This document shows positions 1 to 6,890 of a stretch of DNA of 14,199 bases, piece after piece. Position numbers and translations under genes: made by a program. Source of the DNA: Oscillospiraceae bacterium (GTDB lineage: Bacteria; Bacillota; Clostridia; Oscillospirales; Ruminococcaceae); contig JARBTU010000016.1 in assembly GCA_029240015.1 (NCBI GenBank), forward strand, positions 1 to 14,199, written 5' to 3'. The notes beneath the pieces are model-generated. The model was not told the origin of the DNA. It worked only from the letters and a program-made list of their open reading frames with translations, and searched no databases. Numbering within the stretch: position 1 is the first letter of the stretch; each line of letters begins with the position of its first letter.

Positions 1-728
1 TTTCTCACCACAATATCGTCTGACTTTTCATCCACAGGGGGCCCCACCATAATAGTCACAGGTGTATTTGGCTTTATTTTCAACACGCAAACAGTGCTGT
101 CATCGCCGCATTTCTGCATATACAATGCGTTAACCGCAAGCAGAATTTTTCTCGATACCTCGGTGGGAGACATCTTTTGTTTTATATTTTCTTCAATGTA
201 TTTTACGATGTTATCATACTGCCATCCCAAGTCTAAAAGGCTTCCGACCCCTGCATGCACAACACCGTCGGAAAAGGATATCAGCATATCCCCTTGCTCA
301 ACTGTTAGATTGGAAATAAAAATCCTTTTTCCCGAAAGCATTTCTTCACGCCTTTTAATAGGGGCAATTATGTCATTTTTCATATAAACAAGACTTGGAT
401 TATCAAACTCCGATATGTATGCTTCTCCGTTGTTTTCAACATGTAAGATTGTAAATGTTGAATATGCAATTCCCCTTTGGGAACATACAGGAAGCGTACT
501 CGCAATTGTTTCGATGGCTTCATCCAATGTAGCACCCGAACTTAACATCGTTGCAATAATCTTACTTGTTAATGTTGCAAGAATATTGGCTTTCACACCG
601 CTTCCCAGCCCATCCGCCAAAACAGCAAGGGAAAAATCTTCGTTTCGCACGAACTCTACCTTGTCACCGCAAAGCTCTTCCCCATATTTGTACAGGCTTT
701 CATACGCGAAATCTACAAATAAATCCAT
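1..728 (-). CDS. SpoIIE-family PP2C serine/threonine phosphatase (3' part beyond window)
   Basis: The reading frame starts at ATG 728-726 and runs open to the left edge, so only the first 242 codons are visible. Translation shows PP2C/SpoIIE hallmarks: ADGLGSG near residues 38-44 (metal-binding Asp of motif DGxGSG), FSDGVVHAG near 152-160, and GDDSTVCVL near 208-216 (second metal-binding Asp pair). The protein opens directly with the phosphatase domain and has no N-terminal sensor or membrane part. It should remove phosphate from a Ser/Thr protein such as an anti-anti-sigma factor; the substrate is not visible. It begins 3 nt after the hydrogenase stop codon, and its AGGTGA ribosome site lies inside the end of that gene, so the two are almost certainly translationally coupled. 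This arrangement suggests that the hydrogenase/PAS protein provides the sensing input. Family assignment is firm; the partner role is inference. Confidence 0.9.
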   Translation of the reverse strand, partial: MDLFVDFAYESLYKYGEELCGDKVEFVRNEDFSLAVLADGLGSGVKANILATLTSKIIATMLSSGATLDEAIETIASTLPVCSQRGIAYSTFTILHVENNGEAYISEFDNPSLVYMKNDIIAPIKRREEMLSGKRIFISNLTVEQGDMLISFSDGVVHAGVGSLLDLGWQYDNIVKYIEENIKQKMSPTEVSRKILLAVNALYMQKCGDDSTVCVLKIKPNTPVTIMVGPPVDEKSDDIVVR

Positions 729-731
729 CGT

Positions 732-2435
732 CTATTCACCTGTCTTTTCTGCCATAGACTTCTTCAGATGTGTGAGTGCGACCTTTGTTTCCGCAGTGGT
801 TTCTCCCAAAAGGCTGGCGATTTCCTGTGCGACTCTCATCTGCTTATCGATAACCTTCTGGGCTGTTTCAATGGTGTGGTTTCTTAGCTGTTTGAGTTCC
901 TGCGCATCATTCATTTCTTTGGTAACATCTTTAATAAACGCAACATACATATCATGCTTATTGATATAGATAACCGTTTGTTCCACAATTTTGTCATACT
1001 CATCATAAATTACGGTGTTTTCTATCGGTCTTTGGTCCGTTTTTGCCTTTTCAAAGTCTTCACTGTTGATGTACATATTAATCGGCATACCCAAACATTC
1101 CGCTTTTTTAAGTCCAAACATTTTCTCTGCAGTTTTGTTGATATCCTGTATCAACAATTCATGGTCTACTGCTACAATCGCATTCGGAGAATGCGACAGG
1201 ATGGTGTTGCTGATGTTCTCCGCCCGTTCTCTGAAAAACGGCAGACACATATTGATATCTGCTTTCCCCTGATACACCGCAATTGCTTTTTCACGGCAAC
1301 TTGCGTATCCGCAGCTTCCACAATTGAGTTCCTGTTCTTTAGCGTATTTCCCCGTTTTGGCAAGAATGGCCGCAATCTCCACTTCGTTTGGTAATTTTTT
1401 AACAATCGTATGCGAAGAAAAAGCTCTCGGATGTTCTTCATCCCGTTCACACGTTTTAGCTGCAACTTTGTCATGAGGCTGTTTTTTATCGCTGATAAAG
1501 CTTTGTGCCACAATCAGTCTTTTATCCCGAAGACGCATGACCGGTCCGCCGATACAGCTTCCCGCACAAACATTAGCCTCGATCATCAATCCTTTGATAT
1601 CATCCTCTACAATTGCTTCGAAAAGTTCCTTACAGCGGTCAAGTCCATCAACTGTCACGATGCTATACTTGGATATCTTCTGCTCATCCATTGTTTTGAT
1701 GATTCCGCAAGGTGTTGGATAAAGCCTCGATTTCGGACATGAAACACCCTTCGCCTCGTCGTCTTCATCCTCAAGACAGACTTCTTGTTTATTAAACCAT
1801 GTTTCGATTTCATCAAACGTCAGAACATGATCCACAAATCCTCCCGCAAGAACGTCTTTGGCCTCACTCTTTTTGGAAAAACAAGGTCCGATAAAAACAA
1901 CCTTGATGTCATTTCCATAGCATTCTTTCATCATCCGTGCGTGTGCCATCATAGGCGAAGATACAGGGGCAAGCGACGGAATCAAACTTGGGAAAAAGTT
2001 TTCTACCAGCATGACAACCGAACTGCATGCTGTAATGATAATGTTGTCCATCTTGTTCTCTTGAGCTAAAAGCTCATATTGATTGGAAGTCTGGCGCGCA
2101 CCGATTGCGGTTTCTTCTGCTTCATAAAACCCTAAGCTCTTTAACGCCTGCGAAAACGCTTTAAAATTCATAGTGTTAAAGTACCCGCTCCACGACGGTG
2201 CAACAGTGGCATATACTCTTTGCCCTTTTTGAATATACCCCTTCACTTCGGTTAATTCGCTTTTTATGTACTTTGCATTCTGTGGGCAGTTTGCAATACA
2301 AGCCCCACACAGTATACATTCTTTTTCGATGACTGCCGCTCTTCCATCTTTGAATTCAATGGCTTTGACAGGACATCCCCTAATACATTTATAGCAATTC
2401 TGGCAGTTTCCTTCCTGCAGCTGGATAATACTCAT
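732..2435 (-). CDS. Putative sensory [FeFe] hydrogenase (HydS-like, group C/D) with PAS domain
   Basis: This 567-residue protein begins with two ferredoxin-type 4Fe-4S motifs (C11, C14, C17, C21 and C40, C43, C46, C50). The H-cluster domain follows, with all four ligand cysteines kept: TACSS at 135-139 (C137), GPCFSKKSE at 183-191 (C185) and NVCAGSC at 288-294 (C290, C294). Next is a C-x2-C-x4-C-x16-C cluster motif (C372, C375, C380, C397), a PAS domain at about 405-505 and a helical, probably coiled-coil tail at about 505-565. The residue before C137 is Ala, where catalytic enzymes have the proton-relay Cys. This and the PAS domain point to H2 or redox sensing rather than bulk H2 turnover. 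An upstream ATG at 2474 is possible, but the ATG at 2435 is preceded by GGGAGG at good spacing, so I chose it. The gene lies between the small [2Fe-2S] protein (22-nt gap) and the phosphatase. Confidence 0.9.
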   Translation of the reverse strand: MSIIQLQEGNCQNCYKCIRGCPVKAIEFKDGRAAVIEKECILCGACIANCPQNAKYIKSELTEVKGYIQKGQRVYATVAPSWSGYFNTMNFKAFSQALKSLGFYEAEETAIGARQTSNQYELLAQENKMDNIIITACSSVVMLVENFFPSLIPSLAPVSSPMMAHARMMKECYGNDIKVVFIGPCFSKKSEAKDVLAGGFVDHVLTFDEIETWFNKQEVCLEDEDDEAKGVSCPKSRLYPTPCGIIKTMDEQKISKYSIVTVDGLDRCKELFEAIVEDDIKGLMIEANVCAGSCIGGPVMRLRDKRLIVAQSFISDKKQPHDKVAAKTCERDEEHPRAFSSHTIVKKLPNEVEIAAILAKTGKYAKEQELNCGSCGYASCREKAIAVYQGKADINMCLPFFRERAENISNTILSHSPNAIVAVDHELLIQDINKTAEKMFGLKKAECLGMPINMYINSEDFEKAKTDQRPIENTVIYDEYDKIVEQTVIYINKHDMYVAFIKDVTKEMNDAQELKQLRNHTIETAQKVIDKQMRVAQEIASLLGETTAETKVALTHLKKSMAEKTGE

Positions 2436-2457
2436 ATGGTTTTCCCTCCCGAAAACG

Positions 2458-2709
2458 TTATAGCCTCGGCACAATTACTTCATTAAAAATCTGTTCCGCA
2501 TTGTTAATTGAAAGATGGGTAAGCTGCTCACCATCAAAAGTGACCGCGATTCCATCAGTACACTTTCCTTGACAAAAAGACGCTTTGAGCAGTATCTTTT
2601 CTTCCAAATTCAAATTTTTAATCAAGTCCTGAAAAGTTTTTATTACCTGATAAGACCCTTTTAAGTGGCACGAACTTCCCACACATACACATAACTCTTT
2701 CACTGTCAT
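2458..2709 (-). CDS. Thioredoxin-like [2Fe-2S] ferredoxin (NuoE/HydC-like, stand-alone)
   Basis: An 83-residue protein with cysteines at C9, C14, C46 and C50, giving the C-x4-C...C-x3-C pattern of thioredoxin-fold [2Fe-2S] proteins such as the C-terminal half of NuoE. An extra C7 is present. The N-terminal helical part of full NuoE is absent, so this is the minimal single-domain form often found beside multi-cluster [FeFe] hydrogenases. It would be a cytoplasmic one-electron carrier feeding or draining the neighbouring HydS-like protein. It is the first gene of the operon. A GTG at 2712-2710 sits directly before the ATG at 2709; the ATG is preferred because a weak GAAAG ribosome site is better spaced for it. 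Specific electron partners are inferred only from position. Confidence 0.85.
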   Translation of the reverse strand: MTVKELCVCVGSSCHLKGSYQVIKTFQDLIKNLNLEEKILLKASFCQGKCTDGIAVTFDGEQLTHLSINNAEQIFNEVIVPRL

Positions 2710-2744
2710 CACACTTTCATATCATAATGAAACCCTATAGTTTT

Positions 2745-2773
2745 ATTTTACACCAAACACCCCTTTTGTTCAA
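2745..2773 (-). promoter_or_regulatory. Sigma-A-type promoter of the hydrogenase operon
   Basis: Read on the minus strand there is TTGAAC (2773-2768), a 17-nt spacer and TAAAAT (2750-2745). These match 4 of 6 and 5 of 6 consensus bases. The predicted start lies about 30 nt before the first gene. Confidence 0.6.
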
Positions 2774-2793
2774 CTTGTATTTATTGCAAGTTG
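2771..2793. promoter_or_regulatory. Perfect inverted repeat, candidate operator over the hydrogenase promoter
   Basis: CAACTTG (2771-2777) and CAAGTTG (2787-2793) are exact reverse complements separated by 9 nt. The repeat overlaps the -35 hexamer of the hydrogenase promoter, the place where a repressor or activator would bind. It does not match the Rex half-site pattern I know from Clostridia, so the regulator is unknown. Confidence 0.45.
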
Positions 2794-2863
2794 TCGTAAT
2801 CCCACACCTTGGCAAAAAAGTACTTTTAAATCTTTTGGGTTTATGATAAAATAATTTTATATG

Positions 2864-2892
2864 TTAAGAAAAATTAAAATAACTGTTATGAT
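2864..2892 (+). promoter_or_regulatory. Sigma-A-type promoter of the aminotransferase-trpS operon
   Basis: TTAAGA (2864-2869), a 17-nt spacer and TATGAT (2887-2892) resemble a vegetative promoter (4 of 6 and 5 of 6). It leaves a leader of only about 17 nt before the aminotransferase ATG, too short for a T-box or riboswitch. A 15-bp AT palindrome (2846-2860) lies just upstream and may act as an UP element or operator. Confidence 0.55.
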
Positions 2893-2915
2893 ACAAGACA
2901 CAAGGAGCTTATTTT

Positions 2916-4103
2916 ATGGAACTTAAATTTGCAGACCGAATCGGAAGTCTTCAGGCTTCCGCCATCAGGGAAATTTTAAAATCAACCGCCGATCCCAATG
3001 TAATTTCTTTTGCCGCCGGGAATCCTGCACCCGAAGCTTTTCCTGTAAAAGAAATAACCGAAATCTCCAACCGTATCCTCACTCAAAATCCGATTTCCGC
3101 GTTGCAGTACAGTATTTCAGAAGGGTATACCCCGCTCCGAGATACCCTTAAAAGCTATCTTAAACAAACCCAACACATCGGGAGCGAGACGGATGATTTA
3201 ATTATCGTTTCGGGCGCACAGCAAGGAATCGAGCTTTCCTGCAAGGTACTGTGTAATGAAGGGGACACCATTATCTGTGAAAACCCAAGTTTTGTGGGTT
3301 CTTTAAATGCATTTAAATCTTACAACGCAAATTTGGTAGGCATTGATATGGATGCCGAAGGAATTGAGCCTGAAAAGTTGGAAGCGGCGCTAAAATCCAA
3401 TCCGAACACCAAATTTATTTATTTGATTCCAAACTTCCAAAACCCATCGGGAAAAACCATGAGCTTTGAGAGAAGAAAAGCGGTTTATGCCCTTGCGAAA
3501 AAATACAGCGTTTTGATTATAGAAGATAATCCGTATGGAGATTTAAGATTCAGCGGTGAAGACATCCCCACCATCAAATCACTAGACATCGAAGGCCTTG
3601 TGATCTATTGCGGAAGTTTCAGTAAAATTCTTTCACCCGGAATGCGAGTGGGTCACGTAACTGCGCACAAAGATATCATCCAAAAAATTGTTGTGGTGAA
3701 ACAAGTAAGCGATGTTCACACCAACATTTGGTCTCAAATCATCTGTAACGAATTCATGACCAAATATGATCTTAGCCAACATATTGCATCCCTAAAGCAG
3801 ATTTATAAGCATAAATGCAATCTCATGCTTGATGGTATACGTGAACATTTCAGCCCGAAAATAGAGCACACTACGCCGGAGGGAGGATTGTTCCTTTGGT
3901 GCACACTTCCTGAGGGCAGCGGCATGATGGAATTTTGCAGAAAAGCCGTATCTATTCAGGTTGCAGTCGTTCCGGGGACGGCATTCCTTCCGTCAGAGGA
4001 ATACCGGACGACTTCGTTCAGACTTAACTTCTCTACCCCAACCGACGAACAAATTATAAAGGGCATTGAACTGCTAGGGAAGCTTACAAAAGAAATGTTT
4101 TAA
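2916..4103 (+). CDS. Class I/II PLP-dependent aminotransferase (2-aminoadipate/aromatic type)
   Basis: A 395-residue soluble enzyme of fold-type I. The Schiff-base lysine is K237 in SFSKILSPGMR, with the phosphate-contacting R244 just after it. The cofactor site is further marked by N176 in QNPSGK and by D204 and Y207 in IEDNPYGDLRF. A C-terminal SFRLNFS gives the substrate-carboxylate arginine. The length is normal for the family, and AGGAG precedes the ATG. It is the closest to stand-alone relatives of MocR aminotransferase domains (LysN or aromatic/alpha-aminoadipate aminotransferases), which move amino groups between amino acids and 2-oxoglutarate. It is followed by trpS after 37 nt with no terminator, so the two are probably cotranscribed. 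This hints at aromatic or tryptophan substrates, but the amino-acid specificity cannot be read from the sequence. Confidence 0.9.
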   Translation: MELKFADRIGSLQASAIREILKSTADPNVISFAAGNPAPEAFPVKEITEISNRILTQNPISALQYSISEGYTPLRDTLKSYLKQTQHIGSETDDLIIVSGAQQGIELSCKVLCNEGDTIICENPSFVGSLNAFKSYNANLVGIDMDAEGIEPEKLEAALKSNPNTKFIYLIPNFQNPSGKTMSFERRKAVYALAKKYSVLIIEDNPYGDLRFSGEDIPTIKSLDIEGLVIYCGSFSKILSPGMRVGHVTAHKDIIQKIVVVKQVSDVHTNIWSQIICNEFMTKYDLSQHIASLKQIYKHKCNLMLDGIREHFSPKIEHTTPEGGLFLWCTLPEGSGMMEFCRKAVSIQVAVVPGTAFLPSEEYRTTSFRLNFSTPTDEQIIKGIELLGKLTKEMF

Positions 4104-4140
4104 TAAATAAACAAATCAACCAGTCTTAAGGAGATTTTTT

Positions 4141-5151
4141 ATGAGCGAGCAAACAAAAAAAATCATATTCAGCGGGATTCAGCCCACAGGCGTCTTTACG
4201 CTTGGAAATTATATCGGAGCAGTTCGGAATTGGGTGACTCTTCAAGAAGAATATAACTGTGCCTATTCTATTGTAGATATGCATGCGTTAACCGTTCGAC
4301 AGGACCCTCAAAAATTCAGACAACAATCACTGGAATCTTTCGCTCTTCTTTTGGCATGCGGCATCAATCCTGACAAGAGCCTGACTTTTATCCAAAGCCA
4401 TGTCCGCACCCATGCTGAGCTTAGCTGGATTCTTTCTTGTTACACCCAGTTTGGAGAACTGTCCAGAATGACTCAGTTTAAAGATAAAAGTGCAAAGCAC
4501 GCAGACAACGTCAATGTGGGGCTTTTTACCTATCCTGCTTTAATGGCGGCGGATATCCTTCTTTATAAGACCGACCTCGTTCCGGTTGGCGCGGACCAGA
4601 AACAACATCTTGAGCTGAGCCGTGATATTGCCACCCGATTCAACAACCTGTACGGCAACGTATTTACCATTCCCGAACCTTATATTCCGAAAATCGGCGC
4701 AAAAGTGATGTCACTTGCCGACCCGACCAAAAAAATGTCCAAATCGGATGATAACGTTAATGCCTTTATCTCGATTCTTGATAAGCCGGAAGTGATCGTA
4801 AAGAAATTCAAACGCGCTGTAACTGACTCAGACATGGAAGTCGTATATAGAGAGGGCAAAGACGGTATCAATAACCTGATGACTATCTACTCCACCGTTA
4901 CGGGCAAAAGTTTTGATGAAATTGAAAATGAGTTTTCAGGCAAAGGATACGGAGTCTTTAAAACCGCTGTCGGCGAGGCGGTTGCCGATCATTTAGGCCC
5001 TGTTCGGGAGAATTTTGAGCGCCTCATGAACGACAAGGCGTATTTGCAAGAGTGTTACACCAAAGGCGCACAGAAAGCATTGCAATTTTCAACAAGAACA
5101 CTTGATAAAGTCAAACATAAAGTCGGCCTTGTGAAAAATGAAGTAAAGTAA
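4141..5151 (+). CDS. trpS: Tryptophanyl-tRNA synthetase
   Basis: A 336-residue class Ic synthetase that charges tRNA-Trp with tryptophan in the cytoplasm. The HIGH-like signature is TLGNYIGA (residues 20-27), the tryptophan-pocket and ATP region is MAADILLY...GADQKQH (about 135-156), and the KMSKS loop is at 198-202. The length is standard. Start ATG 4141 follows AAGGAG at good spacing. It is the second gene of an operon with the aminotransferase. No T-box leader is present directly upstream, in contrast with many Firmicute trpS genes. Confidence 0.97.
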   Translation: MSEQTKKIIFSGIQPTGVFTLGNYIGAVRNWVTLQEEYNCAYSIVDMHALTVRQDPQKFRQQSLESFALLLACGINPDKSLTFIQSHVRTHAELSWILSCYTQFGELSRMTQFKDKSAKHADNVNVGLFTYPALMAADILLYKTDLVPVGADQKQHLELSRDIATRFNNLYGNVFTIPEPYIPKIGAKVMSLADPTKKMSKSDDNVNAFISILDKPEVIVKKFKRAVTDSDMEVVYREGKDGINNLMTIYSTVTGKSFDEIENEFSGKGYGVFKTAVGEAVADHLGPVRENFERLMNDKAYLQECYTKGAQKALQFSTRTLDKVKHKVGLVKNEVK

Positions 5152-5172
5152 GCAACGATAGCGATAATTTAA

Positions 5173-5208
5173 AAAGGCGTATATGTGAGAACTCACATAT
5201 ACGCCTTT
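5173..5208. terminator. Bidirectional intrinsic terminator, perfect 17-bp stem
   Basis: Arms 5173-5189 and 5192-5208 are exact reverse complements, core GGCGTATATGTGAG, with a 2-nt centre. The minus strand continues into TTTTTAAATT, while the plus strand has a short T run within the arm and then mixed sequence. It lies between the convergent trpS and sugar-transferase genes and can serve both; U-tract quality favours the minus-strand transcript. Confidence 0.85.
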
Positions 5209-5221
5209 AGCTATTCTTTAA

Positions 5222-6631
5222 TTATTCGTGTTCTTTTTGCTCAATAAGCATCTCAGCATCGTGCTTTATAAACTCTACACGGTCATCCTCATTAAAACCC
5301 TCTGTACTGTCTGATTTAAATAACACCATCAGCGTTTGGAACATCAGCTTTAAATCGAGCCAAATCGAATATTGTTCGATATAAACCAAGTCAAGTGTCA
5401 GTTTATCTTTAGGAGTCGTGTTGTATTTCCCCAATATCTGCGCTAACCCCGTCAATCCGGCTTTAACTTTCAAACGATATTTGAACTGGGGAAGGTCTTT
5501 TACATACTCTTCCGCAATGCTCTCCCTTTCGGGCCTGGGTCCAACGATACTCATATCACCAAAAAATATATTGATCAACTGCGGCAATTCATCCACTCGG
5601 GTTGCCCTTAATATCTTTCCTACAGGAGTGACCCTGTTATCATTCTTAGAACTTAATACCGCTACGTTATTTTTTTCGGCATCAACCACCATGGTCCTGA
5701 ATTTGATCACGTTAAATACTTTCCCGCCCTTTGTCATTCTCTCCTGCTTAAAGAAAACCGGTCCGTGATCATATAATTTGATTACGATTGCTTCAATAAT
5801 CATAATCGGGCTTGCAATAATAAGTCCTATACCGGAAATGACAATATCCATCGTTCTTTTTAAAAACCGTTGTTCCAGCGAAAGCTCACTAAGCATGGAA
5901 GAAAAAACTGTGGTATCGTCGAGCAAAACATGCTTAGCGTTTTTAAGAACTACATCGGCAACGTCAGGAAGAATATACATATTTTTATTGTGCTTATAAC
6001 AGTATTCAATAATATCGTTTCGTTTCCCTCTCGGAACATCAAATAAAAATATCGTGTTGTTTTTTCTTATCAGCTGTTTCAAGTCTTCATTCGTATAATG
6101 AACGACGTCGCTGACTTTCCATTGTTTTTTATACTTTCCTATTTTGCTTAAATAAGCGGAAAGCAACTCTTCGTTCGAATATATAACGGTGCATTCTTCC
6201 GGTTTGTTTATTAAGAAGTAAATATAATTTCCAAAACGTGTAAAGCAGACGATCAATACATATTGGATAATAAGCGCCATCACAGCAATATAAATACTTG
6301 CAAAGTCTTTAATCATAATACTTAAAAATAAATATGAAATAACATCCGTCATCATTGCCGCCAAAAACAATGAGGAAATAATCTCTTTACTTTTTTTGAC
6401 GCCAATAGCAAATCCGCCGTAAATTCTTATAAAACAAATCCCCAGAATCGCAAAAGTTGACATGGAGATGACTGATATTCTACTGATTCTTGTAAGTTCT
6501 TCTAATTCACTGTTCCCGGGCTGAATCGAAAAAATATATAACCCAAAAAAAACAGCAAATAAAAGTATAAACAAAGCTGCTTTCAGGGAAAATATCAACG
6601 TTTTTTCTATGCTTTTGAAAAATCTTATCAT
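5222..6631 (-). CDS. Polyprenyl-phosphate sugar-1-phosphate transferase (WcaJ/CpsE type)
   Basis: A 469-residue membrane enzyme. Hydrophobic segments lie at about 11-35, 51-70, 86-106 and 113-133. A soluble middle part (about 145-250) follows, then a membrane-entering helix at 261-283 and the bacterial sugar transferase domain (about 256-440) with FFKQER, KFRTM, the catalytic RVDELPQL (D347, E348) and VGPRPE (about 363-368). It would move a hexose-1-phosphate from a nucleotide sugar onto undecaprenyl phosphate, the first step of exopolysaccharide or capsule repeat-unit assembly. A TTG at 6640 is also in frame, but GGAGG sits only 1 nt from it and 10 nt from ATG 6631, so I chose the ATG. No glycosyltransferase, flippase or polymerase is adjacent in this window, and the gene has its own promoter and terminator, so it appears as a single-gene unit. 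The donor sugar cannot be told. Confidence 0.92.
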   Translation of the reverse strand: MIRFFKSIEKTLIFSLKAALFILLFAVFFGLYIFSIQPGNSELEELTRISRISVISMSTFAILGICFIRIYGGFAIGVKKSKEIISSLFLAAMMTDVISYLFLSIMIKDFASIYIAVMALIIQYVLIVCFTRFGNYIYFLINKPEECTVIYSNEELLSAYLSKIGKYKKQWKVSDVVHYTNEDLKQLIRKNNTIFLFDVPRGKRNDIIEYCYKHNKNMYILPDVADVVLKNAKHVLLDDTTVFSSMLSELSLEQRFLKRTMDIVISGIGLIIASPIMIIEAIVIKLYDHGPVFFKQERMTKGGKVFNVIKFRTMVVDAEKNNVAVLSSKNDNRVTPVGKILRATRVDELPQLINIFFGDMSIVGPRPERESIAEEYVKDLPQFKYRLKVKAGLTGLAQILGKYNTTPKDKLTLDLVYIEQYSIWLDLKLMFQTLMVLFKSDSTEGFNEDDRVEFIKHDAEMLIEQKEHE

Positions 6632-6671
6632 ATTTTCCAAGCCTCCATAAAGTTTAGGTAAAACTTATCAT

Positions 6672-6700
6672 ATTATAGCATACTCATTCAGTTTTTTCAA
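6672..6700 (-). promoter_or_regulatory. Consensus sigma-A promoter of the sugar transferase
   Basis: On the minus strand: TTGAAA (6700-6695), a 17-nt spacer and a perfect TATAAT (6677-6672). It predicts a leader of about 35 nt with GGAGG before ATG 6631. Confidence 0.8.
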
Positions 6701-6705
6701 TAAAT

Positions 6706-6724
6706 AAAAAACGAGCCCTTGCTC
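6706..6724 (-). terminator. Short hairpin plus T6, possible terminator
   Basis: On the minus strand GAGC (6724-6721), loop AAGG and GCTC (6716-6713) are followed by G and six T (6711-6706). The stem has only four Watson-Crick pairs plus flanking G-U pairs. It would be the first U-tract terminator met by transcription leaving the yfbR gene. Confidence 0.35.
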
Positions 6725-6769
6725 ACACCCGATTGGCGTAAACTTGTTTGATTAAACATATGGTCCGGC

Positions 6770-6793
6770 TCCACGATTTATGATAATCGTGGA
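6770..6793. other. 9-bp perfect hairpin in intergenic region
   Basis: TCCACGATT (6770-6778) pairs exactly with AATCGTGGA (6785-6793) around a 6-nt loop. It lies between two other hairpins in the 250-nt gap between the sugar transferase and yfbR. No coding frame or known RNA family was recognised here. Confidence 0.5.
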
Positions 6794-6845
6794 CTTTTAA
6801 TACTAATGTATGACAAAATGACCGTAAATGATAAAAGTAGGAGTT

Positions 6846-6890
6846 AGCAATCCCCCCCTGATGCCAAAAAAGCATCAGGGGGGGATTGCT
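6846..6890 (-). terminator. Perfect 19-bp GC-rich hairpin directly after the yfbR stop
   Basis: Arms 6846-6864 and 6872-6890 are exact reverse complements, including seven C facing seven G, with a 7-nt A-rich loop. It starts at the base after the yfbR stop codon. Neither strand has a good T tract after the stem, so it may protect the mRNA 3' end or pause polymerase rather than act as a classical terminator. Confidence 0.6.

Noticed and set aside
415..969. Plus-strand 184-codon open frame across the phosphatase and hydrogenase end
   Set aside because: It lies opposite two clear genes with family motifs, has no recognisable domain and no plausible ribosome site.
2771..2793. Rex (NADH-sensing repressor) binding site
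   Set aside because: The repeat CAACTTG-N9-CAAGTTG does not follow the Clostridial Rex pattern TTGTTAA-N4-TTAACAA that I know; kept only as an operator of unknown regulator.
2893..2915. T-box or tryptophan riboswitch ahead of the aminotransferase-trpS operon
   Set aside because: The leader predicted from the best promoter is about 17 nt, and the gap before trpS is 37 nt; neither can hold a T-box.
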